Shown piece by piece: positions 55,323 through 64,000 of a stretch of 64,000 bases of DNA. The position numbers and the translations under genes are program-made. Numbering within the stretch: the stretch's first letter is position 1; each line of letters begins with the position of its first letter. The DNA lies in NCBI RefSeq assembly GCF_001653235.2, contig NC_035791.1:6536062-6600061 (forward strand). Direction: 5' to 3'. Source of the stretch: Pochonia chlamydosporia 170 (lineage: Eukaryota; Ascomycota; Sordariomycetes; Hypocreales; Clavicipitaceae). The notes beneath the pieces are model-generated. The model made no database searches and was not told the DNA's origin. It saw only the letters and a list, made by a program, of their open reading frames with translations.

Positions 55323-56032
55323 CGCGTGTCCTCAGATATCGACAACTTAATCACTATCACACTACCCACAGAATGGTTGGGTTTTAATACTCATTCGTTT
55401 TTAACTGCGTACAGTGCTAAATTGCCCCATAATAAAGCCAATAAGGCTTTGGCATCGCCACATAAGAGCACCGTTTACGAAACAAGGCAACAAGTCAGAA
55501 TCATATCTCTGCAGATCTGTCAGATTGAGGCGCCGCTAGTGATGAATCGCACTTTGCGCAGCCACTACCTGCTGCCTATCACCTAGTATCCGCGTCAGCA
55601 AGGCTGTTAACGGTCGAGCTTGGGTGGTGGTGGGGACCCGCTTTTCGGCTGCAGGGGGTTCGCGACGATTCGCAAGGTTATCTTACCGGGTGACGGTTAG
55701 GTCAATTTTGCTAGCTAGGCTATTCTGCCCTATAGGGTCTAAGAAAAATACACAAAAGAGGGACTATTTTGATAGCAACGAAAGAAACAAGTTAATAGCT
55801 ATAAGAGCTACTAGGAAAAGTGGGTCTGTTTGGCAGCTGTTAGCAGCTGGCAGGGTTTTTAGCAGTTGCTAGCTCTTCGCTTCTAAGGGGGCTAGCTACG
55901 AAGAGCTTGCAGCTGTGAGGCGTGGTGACCTGTGGGGCTGTGGGCTGTGGGCAGCTGTGGGCAGCTGGGGGCTAATTGGCATATGGTAGGGTGGTTTTGA
56001 GGATGATGGTAGTCCAGATTTGTATGGTGTGG
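55323..56032. other. Intergenic, no gene recognised
   Basis: GT-rich tracts with repeated CTGTGGG/CAGCTG-type words at 55840-55980; otherwise nothing recognised. Confidence 0.4.
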
Positions 56033-56261
56033 TGTAACAGGCTGAGCCCGATGGTGGCTAGGCTTGCACTCGCCTTTGTCCCCAGCCTTGTCGCTGGTAA
56101 CCCCCAGCAACACGCGAGATTAGCAGAAGCAAGCTCACAAGCCTACAAGAGCTCTGCGAGCTCTTTCTTCCTTGCTCTCCTTTTTCTCTTTCTTCTTTAG
56201 CTTTGGATACTTGTTTATAGTCGCCTAGCCAGTTGTTAATATACTCGCTTGGACCGTTACA
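56033..56261 (+). mobile_element. Short solo LTR (229 bp), same family, TSD unclear
   Basis: Begins TGTAACAGG and ends GGACCGTTACA; most of its body matches 50816-51024. The flanking 5-mers are TGTGG and GCTGG, so the target duplication is diverged or absent; it is probably older than the other copies. Confidence 0.8.
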
Positions 56262-56430
56262 GCTGGTCCTGTGAGCGTAACGGTAACCCGGTCGTTGGCT
56301 TGGGAAGACAGAATACAATTGGTTTGAACCGTGTGACAAATCCCTGCACCAATCCTCATTGGCTCTAAGTCTGTGACAAATCCCTGTTCAAACGTATGGA
56401 AGGAGCACCCGACCTTCCTTCGATTCGGAC

Positions 56431-56525
56431 TCTGGATAAAGTGGCCGCCCCGGCATCACCCTCCTCGGCGAAAGTAGTTGAAGCTCCAAAGTGGAGTCCC
56501 CCACTCGGATCTGCGTCACCCATCT
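56431..56525 (-). repeat. Dispersed 95-bp repeat, copy 2, fused to copia RT
   Basis: Inverted match to 37655-37750. In this copy it continues in frame from the copia reverse transcriptase fragment (QGWKVYQM then GDADPSGGLHFG). Confidence 0.85.
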
Positions 56526-56640
56526 GGTATACCTTCCAGCCCTGCTTAGCCGCTAAAGCTAGAATTATCCTCATTGCATCGAGTCGGATCGTTGGTGCGA
56601 AGGTCTCCTCGTAGTTAACCCCGTGCTTCTGCGTAAAGCC
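56526..56640 (-). pseudogene. Ty1/copia reverse transcriptase fragment
   Basis: Reads GFTQKHGVNYEETFAPTIRL followed by DAMRIILALAAKQGWKVYQM, the start of the copia RT domain, and then switches to the 95-bp repeat. Only about 40 codons of the polyprotein remain. Confidence 0.85.
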
Positions 56641-56641
56641 T

Positions 56642-57394
56642 CTTGAGCGTGAGAATGTCTACAATGAGTTTAAGTTATACTTCCAGGCCATTATAAAAGA
56701 GCATGATGATAAAGTCAAACGTCGCATACCACCCCCCGGGCGAGTATATTCAGATGCGTCTAAGGACCTCGGCTCTCGCTCCCCTCTTCCCACTTTTCAA
56801 GTTGGTGAACCTTCTCTGTCTGAAAGTGATAGAATGATTAATTCACGGCCAGCTATATCATGGAAACGTCTCTACCGCCGTCGATCACGACTTCAGAGCC
56901 AATGAGAGATCTGCAGCTGGAAGTGAATCTTTCAGCAATAATGTAACTACTTATCTTCACCCTGTAAGAAGCCCGTCTCACACCTTTGTATAGCCTCAAT
57001 GACATATACACCATTAGGAAAGAGATGGTAAGTGTGTCACGGCGACTCGCGTGCCATCATTGCCAGTCGAAGAATGCTGAATGCTCTCTTACAGAAAGAT
57101 GGTTCACTGGCGAACCTTATTCCTACCAAATTAGGCGCTGCCAACAAGAAAGATCTAAATGCTGCCGTTGAAGTCGTCTGCGATCTCCGGAGATCTGTTG
57201 AGGCAATGAAAACCGCATCAGCAAAACCTGATAACTTATCGGCCTACAACAAGCGTTTCAATGACGATGTTAAGACGTGGACTAAGTCTGTTGGCATGAT
57301 GCTAATCGGTATCTTGGAATACCATCTGTCATCAGCCAGATATGGGATGAAGCCATATACACAGGAGGATACCAGTATTGACTTCACTCTGTAG
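56642..57394 (+). CDS. Uncharacterised gene, probably multi-exon, possibly disrupted
   Basis: The frame 56642-56905 reads as protein (NVYNEFKLYFQAIIKEHDDK, RRIPPPGRVYSDASKDLG) and stops in QSQ; an overlapping frame continues FRANERSAAGSESFSNN. A later part is clearer: an exon ending at 57027 (SLNDIYTIRKEM), a 67-bp intron (57028-57094, GTAAGT...TTACAG) and an exon 57095-57394 (KDGSLANLIPTKLGAANKKD, EYHLSSARYGMKPYTQ). No ATG or complete exon chain could be fixed, and no domain is recognised. Basic coding-like sequence also occurs at 57470-57605. It may be one damaged gene or two fragments. Confidence 0.35.
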
Positions 57395-57790
57395 GCAGCA
57401 AGGTTTTCTATGCCTACCTTACTCGTACATAAATCTATCCGCAGTCTGCTGCTCAAATGTAATACCTCGGAGGCAAGACATACCGGCTTGTCAAGTACGA
57501 TCCTACAAACATCCGGGGAAAGACCTCGCGGTGGTGCAAGAAGCGATGGAAGCGATGGAAAGTTGAGAGGTCCCGCCGCGATTCAAGAAAGTTGAACATG
57601 GGTAACGTTATATGCCTCTATTGAGCACTTAGTAGCTCCATAGAAGTCCAGTTTGATTATTGCGGTAACTGACAGTGACATCATTTCGAAATTAATAGAA
57701 CCTCGCGAACCCCAAAAGAGTCATTAGAGCCAAGATTCATTGCTCTTTCACAATGAGAGTCGCTGGCAGCTCCAAACCATTTTTTGTGAC
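57395..57790. other. Spacer including the 3' flank shared with 41.5 kb
   Basis: 57630-57790 is the downstream flank of the ankyrin NLR and matches 41504-41720. Confidence 0.5.
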
Positions 57791-60700
57791 TTAACCATGA
57801 TCCGCGATATTGAGCTTGACGCGTTTAGCTGGTCTTCCATCCGAAGCAGCCTGAAGAGCGTTGCCATATCGTCCACCCTGAGCATTGACATCCGCTCCCT
57901 TTTCTAACAGCATCTGTACGACCTTGACATGCCCTTCTTTAGAAGCAGCCTGAAGAGGGTTGCCATATGCTCCACCCTGAGCATTGACATCTGCTCCCTT
58001 GTTGAATAGCATCTGTACTATCTCGATATGTCCTCCATAAGAAGCAGCCTGAAGAGCGTTGCCATAGTATCCACCCTGAGCATTGACATTCGCTCCCTTG
58101 TCGAATAGCATCTATACGACCTCGACATGTCCTCCATAAGAAGCAGCCTAAAGAGCGTTGCCGAAGTCTCCACCCTGAGCATTGGCACTTGCTCCCTTGT
58201 CGAACAGTATCTGTACGACCTCGATATGCCCTCCTTGAGAAGCAGCCTGAAGAGCGTTGCCATATCGTCCACCCTGAGCATTGACATCCGCTCCCTTTTC
58301 CAACAGCATCTGTACGACCTCGACATGACCCCGTTCGGATGCCCAATGCAATGCAGCTGCTCCATCTTCATCTGACTGATTGATCGTGCTCCCATTCCGA
58401 AGGATCAGTCTCCGGATTACGCCTTCATGTCCATTAAAGGCAGCAAGACGGGTGGCATTCATCTTGGGTCTATCTCTGTATCCCATCACTGCTTTCCAGA
58501 ATATGGGATACCACAGAGCAAACCGTGCGCTGCTGACATCGTAAAGTTGATCTAACCGACTCTCCGCTTTTGACTCTGCAAGTGAAGGCAAACCTCGGAC
58601 ATGGTCGGGCCAATACTCTGCGGAATACTCTAGCAAACTTGGAGCACTCTCCTGGCGCGGACTGCCATCTATATCATCTAGTAGCAAATAATTAATACAG
58701 ATTCCTAACATTAATTCCTCCGTGTCGCCACGTTTGAAGGACCACTCCCGATCGTCATGAGGCAAGTTTTTGTTAATCAGAAACTCTCTTGCAGTCTGGT
58801 GGATCAAGTAGACACGAGAATTATTGATAAAAACAAAGAGTCCACATAAATGACGGATCTTCTCGTTAAGCCCTGCCGGATTCAACCAAGCTTTGGCTGC
58901 AGTTCGCGAACTGGTTGACTTTGCCAACCCCAAAGCCATTGCCATTTCCTCGATCCTCAATGGACGCCGAGCGCCGACAATAATCTGGAGGATCATTTTA
59001 ACATCCGACACTTTGCCAGGTGGCACTCGCTTCAAGATTTTCTCATATGCGTCACTGACGGAGCTGGGGATCAACTCAATTGATTCTCCCTCGGGCTGAA
59101 GGCTATTTTGGAACATAGTACGAATATCGTCCATGGCCAGATAGAGCCAAAGGTATGTGCGATGTTCCATCTGGAGAAGTTGCTTTTCCAGTCGCTCCTG
59201 TGTCTCCGGCGGTAGGCGCAGACTCTCGCCGAGCTCTGCTACCCGCATCCTCACAACTAGGCTGATTTCTTCATGAATTTAATCATTGTCCTCTTCCCCA
59301 CGGATGTGGATATAAGGGAACGATTTTATCGCTGGACAAAAGCCGTCCTAAATGTCGGCATATGGACGACTGGTAACAAGGAACTTAATCCAGCTTTGTC
59401 GGGTTAAGGACTAACTTTGAGCGTAGAACTTTTCTAGCTTCTCTATTAATTGAACTCGATCAGATGGTCGACACTCGTCTAGTGCGTCGAAAATGCACAC
59501 AGTGTTGGAAGATGCAGAATCCGACATTGCTGCAATAAAAATGCGCCAAAGTTCGTTGACCTCTTGCTGTATCTTCGTACCGTTCCTTTGCCAGCATGGC
59601 AAGGCATGTTGTAGGAGATCCGGTTGCATTCCAAATAGCTGATGGAGTACAGCACACAATGCTATTGCAAGGTTGTTCTGCTCGTCATTATCCTTGAAGA
59701 AAAAGTAGCAAACGGAAACTAAAGTGGATGATGTCTTAAGATTATTGTTAACAAGCAATTTCGCAAGAACCGATTTTCCACATCCCGGGTCGGCCGATAT
59801 CCATAAAAGATCATCATGACTATTTGCATGCCAATCAAGATACTGGGAGTTCTCGAGAATCCATCGACACGTCCCGTCTACACGGTTAGGATTAATATTT
59901 TTATGTTGTTCGTAGGCGGAGGATTTAAACGCTTGGTGGCACTCTTGTTGCTCTTTAGTCAACGCCCTCATTACCTTCTCACGGTGATGGTCTTCTCGTT
60001 GCTGGAATGCCAAATCCACGCCTCTGTTGAGTTCCTTGAGTTCATCGACGATTTCTACGTGAAAGGGTCAATGCATTTGTCGTTATGCACAAAAAATCGC
60101 GGCTTCAGCGAACACAACATGGAGGCGATATAAACACCTTACTTACTAGGTAACTCTGTGGCTAATTTCTCTTGAGATACCTGGCTAGCGGGTACATAGC
60201 TGAGCAGCTCTTTCGCATACGATGCCGCAGCCAATGCCGCGTACCCTTGCCACTGCTTATTCTTGTGTGAATCGGCATAATCACAAATGCCCCGGACGAC
60301 TATACAAGGAAAGTCCTGCATTAGGCCGGCCGCCTCCATTTCAAAACACAATGCTCCGGTCTCACGGCAAAGCCGTTCTCTTGTCGTCCCGTCTTTCACA
60401 ACCGCATTTCCGGACGCAATGATGCCGTAGTGCACTTGCGGCCCAGCTTCTTCGCGCGTATCTCTGGGTTCTTCCCACTCTGGCACACAGCCCTCACACG
60501 TTGCTGCATTCGTAGGATGCCTGTGCTCAGTCTTGAACAATCTGTCTGTGGACGCATCGGGCCGACAAAAAATTTGCCGAGTCCGTGCATTTCTGCTGGT
60601 CGCCTTTTCGATATAGTCCGGATAGGTCGGGTCATCGATCATTGTGGCAGCTTTCATATTCGCAACGGCAGTTAGCAGAGACCGGGGTGGACTACTCAAA

Positions 60701-61122
60701 GAGCCAGTTCGCTGGAGTTTGCCGTCTTCCACAATTTTCCCCATATCATATTGGAGCACTCCACCACAAGTGCCGTCCGGCCGGCTGATCACGATGTCTC
60801 CCAGTCGTACATCGTGGTGCGCAGATGGAATCCCTCCTCCGATGCCAACCATCAGCCCAATCCGCAACGACTGCGAAAATGTGCGCGTCATGTTAATTGC
60901 GACTGTGGTGGCGGAAGTGGTGCCGTACTGCCCATCAGGACGGCCAGCAATCACCACAGTGTGCTTGCCAACCTTACCTAAGGTGTACGAATTCGTATCT
61001 GCCCTGTCTTGCTCATCCAAGATCCCGAAATCCTCATCCAATATCAGCTTGGCTGCGGCGACCTCAGTCTGCAAGGCACATATCCAACCGATCTGGTACT
61101 CGTCCCGGGCCGGAGGGGCCAT
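57791..61122 (-). pseudogene. NLR: PNP-like / NACHT / ankyrin, five in-frame stops, no frameshift
   Basis: ATG 61122 (MAPPARDEYQIGWICALQTE). Exon 1 is 60147-61122, intron 60055-60146 (GTAAGT...ACGTAG, 92 bp), exon 2 57791-60054; the total is 1080 codons in one frame. PNP-like domain: GLMVGIGGGIPS, FEMEAAGLMQDFPCIVVRGI. NACHT: Walker A SADPGCGKS, Walker B VCIFDALDEC. Ankyrin units are of the GADVNAQGGRYGNALQAAS type. Stops occur at 59411-59413 (TAG), 59348-59350 (TAG), 59279-59281 (TAA), 58148-58150 (TAG) and 58112-58114 (TAG). The last two replace the Gln of LQAAS and VVQML seen in neighbouring repeats; the second and third sit at positions usually Gln in this family. Upstream ATGs (61302, 61299) could extend the N-terminus. 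A product ending at 59411 would be a PNP plus half-NACHT protein. Confidence 0.85.
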
Positions 61123-63199
61123 GATGTTCTGTACAGGTCGAGATTTGATCGCCGCTTCCAAAGAGGTTCGTCCTCCCCAATCGGTTTCTGATCCAAGAGA
61201 GGCAGTAAACAAGTAGGGATCTAGAGAGGATGCGATGGCTTCCACGCGAATTGAGAGCAGCCAGAGGTGTGGAATTTGGAGAGGAGAAAAAAAGGCCATC
61301 AAGTCCCATTTTATTACACTAAGGGCAATAAGGCTCTCCCCGGGCGTAGTTGGTGATGCATTTCAGCTGTTTGACGGTGGCACAAGACGTGGTAGCAACA
61401 ACTGCGGGAGGGTAAGTGCGGTAAACCTGGACACATCATTGGCAGCCGTCAGATTACACCAAGTGATGAGCCATTCGCGAGCACGGCAAATAGTGATAGG
61501 AATGAACCATTCGACGACAATATATATCTGTGACCCGAGCGGCATTTTGATGCCCAATAACACATCTCCGCTCTTATGTACCAGGACGCGACTTCCCTCT
61601 GCTGTCTTTTTGAAGAGAAGTTTGATGTTTGTGCGAAACCCACGAGGTACCTGCTCACGGCGGAGCGGCCGTGAATCCTGGGGATTGCCTAGAAGCGATA
61701 GCGGACACTGCCTCAGCCTGTCTCATCCAATAGACGTTGTTCTCCTGCATGGTGGCATGGTAGCATATCACACGCAGCTCAGCAACCACTCCTGGCCGCT
61801 GGCTGAAGCCAAGGGAGCTGGCGCCACGACTCTCCCACCAAATGTAATGAGTCGAGCAAGTCGTCGAGTCGTTGCACTGTGCCATAAACCGGTCGCATCC
61901 AATCTGCGGCGGATAATAGCCCCTTGGCCGTCTCAAGCGGAGAACGCGCTGTCTGCAATGGAGAAAGTCCATGGTCCAGCCATTGGTAGGTGGAGAGAAC
62001 ATTGAATGGTTGGCATCTGGACTGAAGCGGCTGTAGAGCATACCCGCCCTCATCATTGGGTGGTGGCTTCGCAATTACGTTGGGCACTGCAGCGTCTCAC
62101 GAAAGATCGAAGACGGAACACCTCGAACCTAAACGCCACTTCTTAACCCTGGAACTGGTTTCGCGACATGGACAGCCAAGGGAACATAGGGCTCTGGAGA
62201 CAAGCCCCACTAGTCAAGTCAACAAATCATTTTCCCATATTTATATCTAACTAGCGAGACGTGTAATATTGCCTTTCCGTGCAACCTAGACGCCTTGCGT
62301 CTGGAAATTATTTAATGGACTTATCGACGAAGACTGACGATATTGCTCGACGCTGCTTTCGCACGATGTCGCCCCTAGAATAGACACCTACTCGGGGAAA
62401 AGATCTCTACGACGTTTCGTGTGCTGTGGCTAGGGATTATCGGACAGGTTGGGGAACGGCAGAGTTCAAATTGTTGCTCACTACTAAGTCGGTAGAGGAA
62501 GTCGACCCCTCCCACACCATCTATATCCTGCCGTGTCTGCCACCTCATGCCATTGGCAGGAGGCACCGCCGCCTTTAGTACTATCATTATATGCCAAAGT
62601 AATATTGTCTGATGAATGTACTCTACGACACTACACCATACTTCTGACAAAATGCCACTGCTGTGGCGTTTTTAAGAACAACAACTTTGTATTGGTACTG
62701 GGTGTGTGTGTATTGTGAGTTTTCTTATTCTCTCGTCCAATCCCTTTCATATACAGCCTCAGTGACTTCCACATCTGACACTACCTTTATATCCAATTCT
62801 TCATATGGTTGTATATATACGCTCGCTAACAACTATATGTTGACCTTTTTACTTGTGTTCATGTAACTTACGTTCGTAGGGTCTGGTGTCGTGGGGATCG
62901 GTCGACTTTTACACCCCGTGGTAGCCATTTGTGTACGTGTCTCCTATAGAATTGTGAATCTGTGCAGCTGAGACTTCCCAGAGTTGCAACTGATGTGGAC
63001 CATGGCCCGGCTGGTAAAGGAAATTGTTGGAGCAAAGGGTTGAACGCGTTTAGCCACGCTTTGTGGACAAGACTGCATCACATGCGTCGTTTAAAGTGAT
63101 ATATGCTTATAAGTCGGCACTGATCCTGATCCTGATCCTGATTGCAATTTTCACATTTCAACTCTTGCCTTGAAAACCAAAAAAAGAATACACGCCGCG
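61123..63199. other. 2.1 kb upstream region, no gene supported
   Basis: A 256-codon plus-strand frame (61235-62005) and several minus-strand frames overlap each other without domains or credible splice signals. Two kilobases lie between the divergent NLR and SnoaL-like genes. A CCTGAT hexamer run (63121-63142) sits about 60 bp before the SnoaL-like ATG. Confidence 0.4.
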
Positions 63200-63660
63200 A
63201 TGGCAGAAACACTAGAATCCAGGATCGAAGCATACCGTCAGTCCTGGGTTTCAGGGGACTTAGGCGAAATTTTCAACCATTGGGTGGACAGGGGTTTTGA
63301 ATATTCCGATTACGGTAAGGACCAGCCGTTGTCCAAAGAAATCGCCCTTCGAACTAATGCTGATTTCGTCCAGGAACACTAAACCTTTGCATGGATAAAG
63401 AGGTGGCGAAAGATGTGATGGCCTCCCTGCTCGCGTTGTGTGCTGATATGAACATCGTTACCCTTAGTCTAAGCGGGACGATGGAAAAAACGACATGGGA
63501 AGTTGAACTCAACTTCACATGTCTTGCCGATATCCCAAATTCACCTTATAAAAGGGGGGAGAGGGGAAAAGCGGTTGGAGTTAGTTTGATTGAGTGGAAC
63601 CAAGAGGGCAAGATTGTCAAGCAGAAGGACTACTATTGCTGGTGTAAGGCATTGCAGTAG
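63200..63660 (+). CDS. SnoaL-like (NTF2-fold) protein, two exons
   Basis: ATG 63200 (MAETLESRIEAYRQSWVSGD). Exon 1 is 63200-63314, intron 63315-63373 (GTAAGG, branch CTAATG/CTGAT, acceptor GTCCAG, 59 bp), exon 2 63374-63660; the splice restores frame (YSDYG then TLNLCMDKE) and gives 133 aa. The layout fits SnoaL-like NTF2-fold proteins: a first helix with a W, FEYSDYG at the first strand, a second helix (KEVAKDVMASLLALCADMN), then SLSGTMEKTTWEVELNF, GKAVGVSLIEW and GKIVKQKDYY. Members include polyketide cyclases and isomerases but many have no known reaction. No biosynthetic neighbours are in the window. Confidence 0.72.
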
Positions 63661-64000
63661 CTGGGTCACGATTGTCACGTCTCGGGATCCCCTCCTATTG
63701 TACAGAGTATCCTATTGAATTTACCAAATTGCACGCTTTGCGTCTATGCAGTGGAGGCGGTATGTGTGAGGGAATCATGTGACCTGCCCGTTTAATGAAT
63801 GTCTCACTTTGTGAGCATTGTGTAAATAGCTTCAGCCAGAGTTCCTTTACGGGTTCTCTTTTTCTCCTTGTGAATAATCGCTTCATCCAAGTCGCACTCG
63901 ACCTTGTTCGTGCACTCGTACCGTTACATATTATTCACCGACACCCCTCTTCGATAGATCACCGTCCACGACGCGACTATCGATTCCAGCACCCAACCGT
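63661..64000. other. Right edge, no gene recognised
   Basis: No ORF of note. It may include the 5' or 3' end of a gene outside the window. Confidence 0.4.

Noticed and set aside
61235..62005. 256-codon plus-strand ORF
   Set aside because: No domain, overlaps other frames of similar length and the 5' side of the NLR on the opposite strand; composition looks like a chance frame in GC-rich DNA.
1..64000. Starship giant transposon
   Set aside because: NLR genes and transposons in an accessory block suggested it, but no DUF3435 tyrosine recombinase captain or typical Starship cargo was seen in the window.

Overview
The window looks like an accessory, transposon-rich block of a filamentous ascomycete (Pezizomycotina) genome. 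The case rests on short spliceosomal introns (about 44-92 bp, GTATGT/GTAAGT donors, CTRAC-like branch sites, YAG acceptors) and on fungus-type families: 2EXR, BAH, AA11 LPMO, DUF6536, fungal rhodopsin-like 7TM and PNP-NACHT-ankyrin proteins. No tRNA, rRNA or CRISPR was seen. I do not assign a species.

1-5 kb: a Helitron helicase runs off the left edge. On the same strand its Rep Tyr motif is fused in frame to a complete F-box protein. A solo LTR with a perfect 5-bp target duplication lies just upstream. 5.8-12.2 kb: a LINE-derived Gag/RNase H-like ORF, an AA11 LPMO, a broken 2EXR gene, a small secreted protein and a three-exon BAH gene. 12.2-15.4 kb: nothing recognised. 15.4-20.4 kb: small genes, namely two four-TM proteins, an acidic protein, a coiled-coil protein, a four-exon RING protein and a TPR protein.

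21-30.3 kb: a LysM-like gene without a visible start codon, a Sho1-like osmosensor paralogue, a coiled-coil/nuclease-like/kinase protein, a 7TM rhodopsin-like protein and a syntaxin-type t-SNARE. 31-41 kb: a transposon graveyard with a decayed MULE (84-bp inverted ends) and a PIF1 helicase relic.

41.5-61.1 kb: an NLR neighbourhood. It has one intact PNP-NACHT-ankyrin gene with near-identical repeats and a hAT-type MITE just after its stop, one NACHT_N-NACHT gene cut short by retroelement sequence, and one PNP-NACHT-ankyrin gene with five in-frame stops and no frameshift. Between them are a three-exon DUF6536 membrane protein, nested solo LTRs, LINE remains and a copia RT fragment. 61-64 kb: mostly empty, ending in a small SnoaL-like gene.

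Taken together, the block mixes signalling and membrane paralogues (Sho1, syntaxin, 7TM, F-box, RING), candidate secreted proteins (LPMO, LysM, a small Cys-containing protein), NLR immune/allorecognition receptors and transposons of at least five classes. All exon joins are my own splice predictions from sequence; none is backed by RNA data.
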